From assembly GCF_002812725.1 (NCBI RefSeq), contig NZ_NMUN01000009.1, positions 62,001-126,000 on the forward strand: 64,000 bases of DNA, given 5' to 3'. Positions 9,105 to 16,647 of this stretch are shown here, in pieces. The notes under the pieces were generated by a model. That model was given only the letters and a program-made list of their open reading frames with translations. It had not been told where the DNA came from and did not search any database. The stretch's first letter is position 1; each line of letters starts with the position of its first letter. The position numbers were made by a program, and so were the translations under genes. This DNA comes from Microbacterium sp. BR1. Its GTDB lineage: Bacteria > Actinomycetota > Actinomycetes > Actinomycetales > Microbacteriaceae.

Positions 9105-10505
9105 ATGGCAACCCGCAAACCCAGCACGGCCTACCGCTGCACGGAATGCGGGTGGACGAGCGTCAAGTGGGTGGGGCGCTGCGGCGAATGCCAGCAGTGG
9201 GGCACGGTCACCGAGGTCGCGGAACAGACCGGCATCCTGCGCGGATTCACCCCGCACGCGCCGACCGCCGATCGCGTCGCGCGTCCGATCACGGATGTCG
9301 CGACGATCGAGGCACCGCGTCGCCCGACGGGCGTGGGGGAATTCGACCGCGTGCTCGGCGGCGGGCTCGTCGCGGGCGCGACCATCCTGATCTCGGGCGA
9401 GCCGGGCGTCGGCAAGTCGACCCTGCTGCTCGAGGTCGCCGCGCGCGCCGCCCGTTCCGGCCGACGCGTGCTGTACGTGAGCGCCGAGGAGTCGACGGCG
9501 CAGGTGCGGTTGCGTGCCGAGCGCACGGGCGCCCTGCACGACGAACTCTTCATCGCGAGCGAGACCGACCTGGCGACCCTCGTCGGGCAGATCGACCAGG
9601 TCGTCCCGACGCTGCTGATCGTCGACTCGGTGCAGACCGTGTCATCCTCGCTCAGCGAGGGCCTTGCGGGGCATCCGAGCCAGGTCCGCGAGGTCGCGGC
9701 AACGCTCGTGCGCATCGCCAAAGAGCGCGACCTGCCGGTGTTGATCGTCGGGCACGTCACGAAGGACGGCTCGATCGCGGGCCCGCGCCTGCTCGAGCAC
9801 CTCGTCGATGTCGTCTGCCACTTCGAGGGTGACCGCCAGACCGCCCTGAGGTTCGTGCGCGCCCTCAAGAATCGGTTCGGACCGACGGACGAGGTCGGAT
9901 GCTTCGAGATGACGGGCGACGGCATCGCCGAGGTTCCCGACCCGAGCGGTCTGTTCCTCGGGCACGGCACCCCGGTCAGCGGCTCGTGCGTGACGGTCGC
10001 ACTCGAGGGTCGTCGCGCCCTGCCCGTCGAGGTTCAGGCCCTGGTCAATCCGAGCTCGACCCCCAACCCGCGACGGGTCGTCAACGGCGTCGATTCCTCC
10101 CGCGTCGCGATGATCCTCGCCGTCCTCGAGCGGCGCGCGGGGCTCAAGCTGAGCGCCCTCGATGTCTATGTCTCGACGGTCGGGGGCGTGCGCCTCACCG
10201 AACCCGCGGCCGACCTCGCCATCGCACTGTCGATCGCGAGCGCCCTGGGCGAGTTCGCGATCCCGCACGAGGTCGCGGCGGTCGGCGAGCTGAGCCTCTC
10301 GGGCGAGATCCGAGCCGTCGCTCAGCTGTCGCAGCGCCGCGGCGAGGCATCCCGTCTCGGGTTCGTCCACTTCGTGGATGCCGCGTCGAAGCACCTGCCG
10401 GCGGCGCTCGAGACGGTGCGTGCGCATGCCGACCGCGCGGCGCGTGGCGGGCGCGGGCCGCTCGACCGTCAGGGCCGCGGACCTCGCGACGTTCCGGAGT
10501 TCTGA
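9105..10505 (+). CDS. radA: DNA repair protein RadA (Sms)
   Basis: DNA-dependent ATPase that helps process recombination intermediates. 466 aa. Order: N-terminal zinc ribbon with Cys12, Cys15, Cys26 and Cys29; RecA-like core with Walker A GEPGVGKST at 98-106; the RadA-specific KNRFG motif at 255-259; C-terminal Lon-protease-like domain without the protease dyad. The ATG at 9105 is fixed by the leaderless -10 and because it starts right at the zinc ribbon; the open frame up to 8994 overlaps the glpD control region and reads as non-coding. Confidence 0.95.
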   Translation: MATRKPSTAYRCTECGWTSVKWVGRCGECQQWGTVTEVAEQTGILRGFTPHAPTADRVARPITDVATIEAPRRPTGVGEFDRVLGGGLVAGATILISGEPGVGKSTLLLEVAARAARSGRRVLYVSAEESTAQVRLRAERTGALHDELFIASETDLATLVGQIDQVVPTLLIVDSVQTVSSSLSEGLAGHPSQVREVAATLVRIAKERDLPVLIVGHVTKDGSIAGPRLLEHLVDVVCHFEGDRQTALRFVRALKNRFGPTDEVGCFEMTGDGIAEVPDPSGLFLGHGTPVSGSCVTVALEGRRALPVEVQALVNPSSTPNPRRVVNGVDSSRVAMILAVLERRAGLKLSALDVYVSTVGGVRLTEPAADLAIALSIASALGEFAIPHEVAAVGELSLSGEIRAVAQLSQRRGEASRLGFVHFVDAASKHLPAALETVRAHADRAARGGRGPLDRQGRGPRDVPEF

Positions 10506-10518
10506 GCCGGCTCCGGAG

Positions 10519-10541
10519 ACGCAGCCCGCACCCCGCTGCGT
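10519..10541. terminator. possible bidirectional terminator between radA and the sseB-like gene
   Basis: Inverted repeat ACGCAG / CTGCGT in the 39-bp gap between two convergent genes. No clear T tract, so weak. Confidence 0.3.
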
Positions 10542-10544
10542 GCT

Positions 10545-10985
10545 TCAGTCGGCGAGCGCGTCGATCAGATCAGCGGGCGAGGCCTGCATCGGGTGCGGTC
10601 CGGCGATATCGAGGAACACCGTCGTGATCGCATCGCGATGCGTACGGAGGAAGGCGAGCAGCCAGCCGGGCGACTGCAGACCGATCGCGGGAGGCAGGTT
10701 CTCGGGTTTGTTGGCCGCATCGCTGAAGAGCAAGAGCGCGATCTCACCCGTGTCCGGGTCGCGGTACGTCCAGACCTCGCCGACGTCCAACGGATTGTCA
10801 CGGTTCGTCGGCGCCATCAGCGGCACGACCGTGTTGCCGTTGCGGAGTGCCAGCGCGACCGCGGCCATATCCTGCTTCTCCAGCGCCTGCGCGAGCGCCT
10901 CGGATCGGAACATCGCGGCACCCGCCTTCTTCACGCGTCCGTCGGACGTGCGCCGCTTGCCGCTCTCACCGCTCTGCCGTGCCAC
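10545..10985 (-). CDS. SseB family protein
   Basis: 146 aa, soluble, matching the SseB N-terminal domain fold: the MAAVALALRNGNTVVPL stretch, then the beta-rich WTYRDPDTGEIALLLFSD and the FLRTHRD helix. Family role is poorly defined (SseB is named for an enhancer of serine sensitivity in E. coli). The start is GTG, decided by TACCCT ending 6 nt before it. Convergent with radA. Confidence 0.8.
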   Translation of the reverse strand: MARQSGESGKRRTSDGRVKKAGAAMFRSEALAQALEKQDMAAVALALRNGNTVVPLMAPTNRDNPLDVGEVWTYRDPDTGEIALLLFSDAANKPENLPPAIGLQSPGWLLAFLRTHRDAITTVFLDIAGPHPMQASPADLIDALAD

Positions 10986-10991
10986 CCTTCC

Positions 10992-10997
10992 AGGGTA
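10992..10997 (-). promoter_or_regulatory. -10 element of leaderless sseB-like gene
   Basis: TACCCT on the minus strand, 6 nt before GTG 10985. The GGAAGG between them directly abuts the start codon, so it cannot act as a normal ribosome binding site. Confidence 0.55.
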
Positions 10998-11005
10998 GCC
11001 GGGCG

Positions 11006-11707
11006 TCAGTAGAGCAGGATCTGCCGCGAGGTCAGCGAGGGGATGCCACCGATCGAGACGTCCAGGTGGTAGGACGCTCCCCCGCCCGTCGCTCGCGGAC
11101 GGTCACCCTCGCAGGTATCGACGGACGAACGTGTGCGGTCCCAGGCGATCGGTGCCGAACTCTCCACGACCTGTCCCGCCGCGAGCGTCACGACCATGTC
11201 GCTCGGTGCCGCCTGGCAATCCGTCGAGCGCCACCAGACATCGCTGCCGCTCGTGATGGTGAAGCTCTGCTGGGTGGTTCCCACGTTGATGGTGCACGGC
11301 GTGGCGCTGGTGTTGGTCAGTCGCATGCTGAGCTGCGGCTGCTCGCCGGACGCATAGGACTCTTTGTCGGTGAGCGCCTCGACCAGCACGCTGTCGGCCG
11401 TGCAGGCCTCGGGGGTGAGCCCGGCCGCCGTATCCGTCGTCGCGGCTTCTTCGGGCAATGCGTCCGCGGGATTGGAGCCGCCCGTCGCAGCCGGGTCCGG
11501 CAGAGTCGGCGTCGTACTGCTCGGCGAAGCGGACGACGACGCCTGCGCCGGCGGATTCGCTGCGTCGCCCGACCCGCGCCACGGCTGTGCGATCAACAAC
11601 CAGACGATCAGCGCCACGACGAGGAGCAGACCCACAAGCACGACAGCGCGTCGCCGTCGGTACACCGCGGGCGACGGGCGACGTCGACGCGGGCCTTCGC
11701 TGCTCAT
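11006..11707 (-). CDS. membrane-anchored protein of unknown function
   Basis: 233 aa. An Arg-rich cytoplasmic N-terminus (residues 1-20) precedes one transmembrane helix (about 21-40), then a Ser/Pro/Thr/Ala-rich linker and an extracytoplasmic beta-rich domain from about residue 95 with four Cys (in PEACTADS, TPCTINV, TDCQAAP, DTCEGDR) that could make two disulfides. The domain resembles the immunoglobulin-like DUF4232 type of secreted actinobacterial proteins, but I cannot assign it firmly. Leaderless start at ATG 11707. Its stop is 20 bp from the sseB-like start on the same strand, so the two may share a transcript in addition to their own promoters. Confidence 0.75.
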   Translation of the reverse strand: MSSEGPRRRRPSPAVYRRRRAVVLVGLLLVVALIVWLLIAQPWRGSGDAANPPAQASSSASPSSTTPTLPDPAATGGSNPADALPEEAATTDTAAGLTPEACTADSVLVEALTDKESYASGEQPQLSMRLTNTSATPCTINVGTTQQSFTITSGSDVWWRSTDCQAAPSDMVVTLAAGQVVESSAPIAWDRTRSSVDTCEGDRPRATGGGASYHLDVSIGGIPSLTSRQILLY

Positions 11708-11713
11708 ATGTCC

Positions 11714-11719
11714 AGGCTA
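11714..11719 (-). promoter_or_regulatory. -10 element of leaderless membrane protein gene
   Basis: TAGCCT on the minus strand ends 6 nt before ATG 11707. Confidence 0.55.
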
Positions 11720-11794
11720 AGCGCGTCTCGGCGCGTCCCCACCGCGGCGCGCCCGGCACGACTGTAGGAGGATTCCGCGCCCACCCCTTCCATT

Positions 11795-11838
11795 CGGCAC
11801 CGAGTGTCATTAGCATCTTTTACACCCGCAGGGTGCCG
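11795..11838 (+). promoter_or_regulatory. inverted repeat upstream of peptide ORF
   Basis: CGGCACC (11795-11801) and GGTGCCG (11832-11838) flank an AT-richer stretch containing TTAGCATC and TTTTACACC, the likely promoter zone of the peptide/SDR operon. Operator role is a guess. Confidence 0.3.
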
Positions 11839-11868
11839 ACACAGATGTCCGCCCATAAGGAGCATCCG

Positions 11869-11976
11869 ATGGATATGCAGACGACATCGTCAGAGATTCC
11901 CGATCGTCTCTTCGCTCCGCTCGGCGCACGCAACGAGTGCCCGGTCCACGGATCCGGAGGCGCCCGCACCGTCTGA
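11869..11976 (+). CDS. 35-aa peptide, candidate precursor or leader peptide of the SDR operon
   Basis: Short ORF with a textbook ribosome binding site, AAGGAG six nt before ATG 11869. The product begins MDMQTTSSEIPDRLFAPLG and ends ARNECPVHGSGGARTV, with a single Cys in a short CPVHG-Gly-rich tail. It is followed 106 nt later by the first of three mycofactocin-coupled SDR genes on the same strand. It is not MftA: the C-terminal IDGMCGVY core of that peptide is absent. It could be a ribosomal peptide precursor, a cis-acting leader peptide (a strong stem-loop follows), or a small functional protein. No relative was recognised. Confidence 0.5.
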   Translation: MDMQTTSSEIPDRLFAPLGARNECPVHGSGGARTV

Positions 11977-11995
11977 TCCGTCCCCGACTCCCTCC

Positions 11996-12015
11996 GCGGC
12001 GCGCTGACGCGCCGC
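11996..12015 (+). promoter_or_regulatory. stem-loop between peptide ORF and first SDR gene
   Basis: Perfect 8-bp stem GCGGCGCG / CGCGCCGC closed by the tetraloop CTGA, 19 nt after the peptide stop codon, with no T tract. It could be an attenuator, an mRNA processing site, or simply a strong G+C hairpin. Confidence 0.4.
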
Positions 12016-12082
12016 CCTCGGTCTCGTGAACCCACAACCGAAGAGAGACCCGCCGACGCGCGGGAAGAGAGAGGAGTACGCC

Positions 12083-12913
12083 ATGGGAAGGGTCGAAGGC
12101 AAGGTTGCCTTCATCACAGGAGCCGCACGCGGGCAGGGACGCTCGCACGCGGTTCGTCTCGCACAGGAGGGCGCCGACATCATCGCGGTCGACGTCCTCG
12201 AGGAGATCCCCGGAGCGCCGTACGGACCGGCGACCGAGGAAGACCTCGCCGAAACCGTCGCACAAGTCGAGGCTCTGGACCGTCGCATCGTCGCCCGTAA
12301 AGCGGACGTGCGCGACCAATCGGCACTGACGGCCGCGCTCGACGCGGGCGTCGCCGAACTGGGCCGACTCGACATCGTCTGCGCGAACGCGGGGATCTCG
12401 ACCTCGATGGCCCCGGCGCAAGACCTGCCCGAGGAGATCTGGCTCGACATGATCGACGTCAACCTCAGCGGCGTCTGGCGCACGTGCAAGGCCGCGATCC
12501 CGCACCTGAAGGCCGCGGGAGGCGGGTCCATGATCCTGACGAGTTCGGACGCGGGGCTGTTCGCGTTTCCGAACATCGCGCACTACGTCTCGGCGAAGCA
12601 CGGGGTCGTCGGTCTGATGCGCACCCTCGCCCTCGAGTTGGCGCCGGACATGATCCGCGTCAACAGCGTCCACCCGACGGTTGTGGACACCCCCATGGTG
12701 AACAACGAGGCGACGTTCCGGCTGTTCCGGCCCGACCTCGACAACCCGGGGGTGGAGGACTTCAAAGAGGCCGCCACGATGATCAACGCCCTGCCGATCC
12801 CCTGGGTCGAGGCGGTCGACATCTCCAACGCCGTGCTGTGGCTCGCCTCCGACGAGGCCCGTTACGTCACGGGTGTCGCGCTGCCGGTCGACGCCGGCGC
12901 GTACGCGAAGTAA
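12083..12913 (+). CDS. mycofactocin-coupled SDR family oxidoreductase, copy 1
   Basis: 276 aa. TGAARGQG cofactor motif at 13-20; catalytic Ser154, Tyr168, Lys172 (HYVSAKHG). After the acidic end of beta strand 2 (AVDV) there is an insertion (about 40-58, [16 protein letters not shown]) that marks the TIGR03971-type group; related mycobacterial enzymes hold NAD so tightly that it does not exchange, and need an external redox carrier. Start ATG 12083 with GAGAGGAG upstream. Followed after 19 nt by a close paralogue. The alcohol substrate is unknown; carveol-type dehydrogenases belong to this group. Confidence 0.88.
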   Translation: MGRVEGKVAFITGAARGQGRSHAVRLAQEGADIIAVDVLEEIPGAPYGPATEEDLAETVAQVEALDRRIVARKADVRDQSALTAALDAGVAELGRLDIVCANAGISTSMAPAQDLPEEIWLDMIDVNLSGVWRTCKAAIPHLKAAGGGSMILTSSDAGLFAFPNIAHYVSAKHGVVGLMRTLALELAPDMIRVNSVHPTVVDTPMVNNEATFRLFRPDLDNPGVEDFKEAATMINALPIPWVEAVDISNAVLWLASDEARYVTGVALPVDAGAYAK

Positions 12914-12932
12914 CGACAGAAAGGGAAACATC

Positions 12933-13766
12933 ATGGGAAGACTGGACGGCAAGGTCGCCTTCATCACGGGAGCTGCGCGGGGCCAGGGTCGCTCGCACGC
13001 GATCCGGATGGCTCAGGAGGGCGCCGACATCATCGCGGTCGATATCTCGCGCCAGATCGAAACGGTGCCGTACGGCATGGCGACGGCCGACGATCTCGCC
13101 GAGACGGTGCGCCAGGTCGAAGCTCTCGACCGACGGATCGTGGCGAGCGAGGCCGACGTGCGCGATTACAACGCGCTGAGCTCCGCCGTGGACGAGGGCG
13201 TCGCGCAACTCGGGCGACTCGACATCGTCAGCGCGAATGCCGGGATCTTCTCCAGCGCGACCGCGGACGAGCTGACCGACACCGCGTGGGACGACATGAT
13301 CGGCGTCAACCTCACCGGCGTCTGGCACACGGCCAAGGCGGCGATCCCCCACCTGAGGGCAGCCGGCGGAGGGTCGATGATCCTCACGAGCTCGACGGCG
13401 GGGATCAAGGGGTTCCCGAACTTCGTGCACTACGTCGCGGCGAAGCACGGGGTCGTGGGAATCATGCGCACGCTCGCACTCGAGCTGGCGCCCGACTTCA
13501 TCCGGGTCAACTCCGTCCACCCCACGAGCGTCGACACCGACATGATCCAGAACGACTCGCTCTACGCGCTCTTCGCGCCCGACCTTCCGGTTGAGGAGCG
13601 CACGCGCGAGACGCTGGGCGGGCGGTTCCAATCACTCAACGCGCTGCCCATCCCGTGGGTCGAGCCGGTCGACATCTCGAACGCGGTGCTCTGGCTCGCC
13701 TCGGACGAGTCGCGCTACGTGACGGGCATCATGCTGCCCGTCGACGCCGGGTCTACGCAGAAGTGA
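12933..13766 (+). CDS. mycofactocin-coupled SDR family oxidoreductase, copy 2
   Basis: 277 aa, close paralogue of the preceding gene along its whole length: same MGR(V/L)(E/D)[16 protein letters not shown] start, the same family insertion (about 40-58, QIETVPYGMATADDL), and catalytic Tyr167/Lys171 (HYVAAKHG). The region around residues 200-240 differs most, with an extra LPVEERTRETLGG segment, suggesting different substrate pockets. AAAGGG lies upstream of ATG 12933. Its TGA stop overlaps the GTG start of the MoxR gene (GTGA), so the two are translationally coupled. Confidence 0.88.
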   Translation: MGRLDGKVAFITGAARGQGRSHAIRMAQEGADIIAVDISRQIETVPYGMATADDLAETVRQVEALDRRIVASEADVRDYNALSSAVDEGVAQLGRLDIVSANAGIFSSATADELTDTAWDDMIGVNLTGVWHTAKAAIPHLRAAGGGSMILTSSTAGIKGFPNFVHYVAAKHGVVGIMRTLALELAPDFIRVNSVHPTSVDTDMIQNDSLYALFAPDLPVEERTRETLGGRFQSLNALPIPWVEPVDISNAVLWLASDESRYVTGIMLPVDAGSTQK

Positions 13767-14704
13767 CGACGAACGAGGTCGCGACGGCGCCCACGGACCC
13801 CGCTGGACTGCAGCGCAGCCGCGAGCGCATCGCTCGCCACCTCGTCGGCCGCGAGCGTGAGTTGGAGCTCACGCTCGCGGCCGTCGCCGCGGGGCGCGAC
13901 ATCGTGCTGGAAGGACCGCCGGGCACGAGCAAGACGACGATCCTCGGTGCGATCACCGAGGAGTGGGGCATCCCGCTGCTCTTCGTCGAGGGCAACGCGG
14001 ATCTAACGCCCGCAAAACTCGTCGGGCACCACAACCCGGCGAGGGTACTGCGCGAGGACTACTCGGCGGACAACTTCGTCCCGGGCCCCCTGGTCGAGGC
14101 GATGCAGCGCGGCGGTTTCCTCTACATCGAGGAGTTCAACCGCGCCCCGGAGGACACCCTCAATACGCTCCTGACCGCCATGGCCGATCGTTCCCTCGCG
14201 ATCCCGCGGGTCGGCCGGATCCGGGCCGCACCGACATTCCGTGTCATCGCGTCGATGAATCCGTACGACAACGTCGGCACGACGCGGCTCTCGACCAGCG
14301 TGCACGACCGCCTCAACCGCCTCGCGGTGGACTACCAGGACGCGGATGCCGAGGAGCGAATCGTCATCCTGCGCACCGAGGCCGACGGCGAACTCGGTGC
14401 GCGCCTCGTCCGTGATGCGGTCGCCGTGACGCGGGCGACGCGCGATCACCCGGACATCCGGCAGGGTTCCAGTGTTCGCGGCGCGATCGACACCGTGCTC
14501 GTGGCCCTCCGTCTCGCCGCGTTGCGTGACCTCGATGACCCGGACTCACCCGGCTACCCCGAGCTCGTCTACGACGCGATGATCGTCGCCCTCTCCGGCC
14601 GTATCCACCTCGACGAGGCGGTGGACGCCACCCCCGAACGCGTGCTGCGCGAGATCTGGGAGGACCACTTCGTCCTCGCGCCGCACCGCGCCGATCCCGG
14701 CTGA
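13763..14704 (+). CDS. MoxR-type AAA+ ATPase
   Basis: 313 aa, starting at GTG 13763 inside the stop of the previous SDR. Walker A GPPGTSKT at 51-58, Walker B FLYIEE at 119-124, sensor-1 region IASMNPYD, arginine finger region STSVHDRLNR. MoxR ATPases act as chaperones that, with a VWA-domain partner, remodel or load cofactors into enzymes. Here the partner follows immediately, and the pair sits among three SDRs, so SDR maturation or activation is the reasonable inference. The stop TGA (14702-14704) is in the same frame as the VWA gene, which continues open from 14705. Confidence 0.88.
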   Translation: MTTNEVATAPTDPAGLQRSRERIARHLVGRERELELTLAAVAAGRDIVLEGPPGTSKTTILGAITEEWGIPLLFVEGNADLTPAKLVGHHNPARVLREDYSADNFVPGPLVEAMQRGGFLYIEEFNRAPEDTLNTLLTAMADRSLAIPRVGRIRAAPTFRVIASMNPYDNVGTTRLSTSVHDRLNRLAVDYQDADAEERIVILRTEADGELGARLVRDAVAVTRATRDHPDIRQGSSVRGAIDTVLVALRLAALRDLDDPDSPGYPELVYDAMIVALSGRIHLDEAVDATPERVLREIWEDHFVLAPHRADPG

Positions 14705-14839
14705 AGAGAGGTCGCGGCCGACACACCCATCCGGGGTGGACGACGCGAGACGTCGACGCGCGGGGCTCCCCTGCGCCGGAAACCGAAGCTCCTGGACGAG
14801 CCGCCCACGCTCTTCGACGCGTCGACGGGCGCGGGCGGA

Positions 14840-15685
14840 ATGGTCCTGCGCGGGGCCGGGCCACCCCGCAGCGCCGGCGCGTCGCGTCCGGGTGGCACCG
14901 CCCGAGGGGAGACGGACGAGGTCGGCGCACTGGTCCCGCTTCCCGACGAGCCGAGCGAGGTCGATCCGTCGGTGCGTGCGCGTGCACGCGAGATCGCGGC
15001 GCGGCTCGCCGTGCCGCGCGCGCGCCGTGACGCGACCGCGCACCGCGGGGTCGGCGACCTGGCGAGCCTGCCCTACCGCGGCGCCTCCGACGACATCGAT
15101 CTGGACCGAACCATCGAGGTGCTCGCCGAACGCCCCGTGCCGGAAGACGAGGACATCGTCGTCCGCGAACGGGTGCGCGCACGCCGCTCGGTCGTACTCC
15201 TCGTCGACGTCTCGGGGTCCATGCGCGGGGAGAGGATCAAGACGGCCGCGGCGACCGTGGGTGCGTTGTCGGCGGAACTGTCCCATGACGACCTCGGTGT
15301 CATCGCGTTCTGGTCCGACGCGGCCGTTCTGCTGAGGCTGGGCGCGCCGGTCCGACCGGGCGAACTCGTCGACGCCATCCTCCGCCTGCCTGCCCGCGGG
15401 CTGACGAACATCGGCTTCCCCCTCGAGCTCGCGGCTCGCGACCTCGCGCGCGTTCCGGCACGGGATGCGCGGGTCATCCTGCTCTCGGACTGCGTGCACA
15501 ACGCGGGTCCGGATCCGCGTCCCCTCGCGGCGCGGCTCCCCCGGCTCGACGTGCTGCTCGACGCGACCGGTGAGAAGGACGTCGAACTCGGCCGAGAGCT
15601 CGCCAAACGGGGGCACGGCCTCTGTCGCGTCATCCACGATCATCGCGATGTGGCGCCCGCGATCGGGCGGATCTTTCGCTCGTAG
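14840..15685 (+). CDS. VWA-domain protein, MoxR partner
   Basis: 281 aa from the first ATG. The MIDAS metal site DVSGSM is at residues 123-128, then a VWA fold through the FWSDAAV, LPARGLTNIG and ILLSDCVHN segments. The reading frame is open with coding-like codon use back to 14705, encoding for example PKLLDEPPTLFDAS, but contains no ATG, GTG or TTG between the MoxR stop and 14840. The real protein may therefore start at a rare codon (CTG 14771 is one option) or be a read-through product. Function inferred from the family: substrate adaptor for the MoxR ATPase. Confidence 0.8.
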   Translation: MVLRGAGPPRSAGASRPGGTARGETDEVGALVPLPDEPSEVDPSVRARAREIAARLAVPRARRDATAHRGVGDLASLPYRGASDDIDLDRTIEVLAERPVPEDEDIVVRERVRARRSVVLLVDVSGSMRGERIKTAAATVGALSAELSHDDLGVIAFWSDAAVLLRLGAPVRPGELVDAILRLPARGLTNIGFPLELAARDLARVPARDARVILLSDCVHNAGPDPRPLAARLPRLDVLLDATGEKDVELGRELAKRGHGLCRVIHDHRDVAPAIGRIFRS

Positions 15686-15705
15686 CTTCTTTCTGCACCT
15701 GGTGC

Positions 15706-15711
15706 CATAAT
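15706..15711 (+). promoter_or_regulatory. possible -10 element before third SDR gene
   Basis: CATAAT about 55 nt upstream of the SDR start, in the 79-bp gap after the VWA gene. It would allow separate expression of the third SDR. Confidence 0.35.
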
Positions 15712-15764
15712 CCGAGGGACGGCCCGATGACGAGCCTTCGAAATCTGACAGGGAGGTCACAACC

Positions 15765-16583
15765 ATGACTGGTCGACTGCAGGGAAAAGTGGCATTCATC
15801 ACCGGCGCGGCTCGAGGGCAGGGCCGGGCGCACGCCGTCAAGCTGGCGCGCGAGGGCGCGGACATCATCGCCGTCGACCTCGCCGGTCACATCGACTACG
15901 TGCCCTACGACTCCCCCACTCCCGAGGACCTCGCCGAAACCGTGCGACTGGTCGAGGCGGAAGACCGACGGATCGTCGCCACCATTGCCGACGTGCGTGA
16001 CGGCGCCGCGCTACGGACGGCCGTGGACGAAGGTGTCGCCGCCCTGGGCGGCCTCGACATCGTCGTCGCCAATGCCGGCATCTGCATCCCGGAAGCCTGG
16101 GACGCCATCACACCCGAGACGTTCCGCTTCACGATGGAGACCAACGTCGACGGAGTGTTCAACAGCGTCGTCGCGGGAGCTCCGCACATCATCGCGGGCG
16201 GCCGCGGCGGCGCGATCGTCCTGACCAGCTCGTACGCGGGCAAGAAGATGCAGCCGTTCATGGTGCACTACACCGCCAGCAAGCACGCCGTCACGGGAAT
16301 GGCCCGCGCCTTCGCCGCAGAACTCGGGCGCCATAACATCCGTGTCAACAGCATCCACCCGGGTGGTGTGAACACGCCCATGGGTTCGGGGACCATGGTC
16401 GAGGCACTGACGGCGGCGGGCGAGACGTCGCCGTCGCTCAACGGCATGGGAACCCCCTTCCTCCCCGTGTGGGCCGCCGAGCCCGAGGACATCGCCAACG
16501 CCGTGGCTTTCCTGGTGTCCGATGACGCTCGCCTGATCACGTCCGAGCACCTCAGCATCGATCAGGGCATGCATACCTTCTGA
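15765..16583 (+). CDS. mycofactocin-coupled SDR family oxidoreductase, copy 3
   Basis: 272 aa with a strong GGGAGG site before ATG 15765. TGAARGQG at 13-20, family insertion about 40-57 (GHIDYVPYDSPTPEDL), catalytic Tyr169 and Lys173 (HYTASKHA). More distant from the first two copies, with a different C-terminal half (PMGSGTMVEAL, LPVWAAEPED). Same operon direction; 79 bp after the VWA gene. Convergent with pntB. Confidence 0.87.
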   Translation: MTGRLQGKVAFITGAARGQGRAHAVKLAREGADIIAVDLAGHIDYVPYDSPTPEDLAETVRLVEAEDRRIVATIADVRDGAALRTAVDEGVAALGGLDIVVANAGICIPEAWDAITPETFRFTMETNVDGVFNSVVAGAPHIIAGGRGGAIVLTSSYAGKKMQPFMVHYTASKHAVTGMARAFAAELGRHNIRVNSIHPGGVNTPMGSGTMVEALTAAGETSPSLNGMGTPFLPVWAAEPEDIANAVAFLVSDDARLITSEHLSIDQGMHTF

Positions 16584-16647
16584 TCACTGAGTTCGGTGGC
16601 GCCTTGATCTCGGTGCGGTCATGCTTCGGCCTCCGCGAGTTCCTCGA

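Noticed and set aside
11869-11976. Reading the 35-aa ORF as the mycofactocin precursor MftA
   Set aside because: The MftA C-terminal Val-Tyr core is absent and no mftB or radical SAM gene is in the window.
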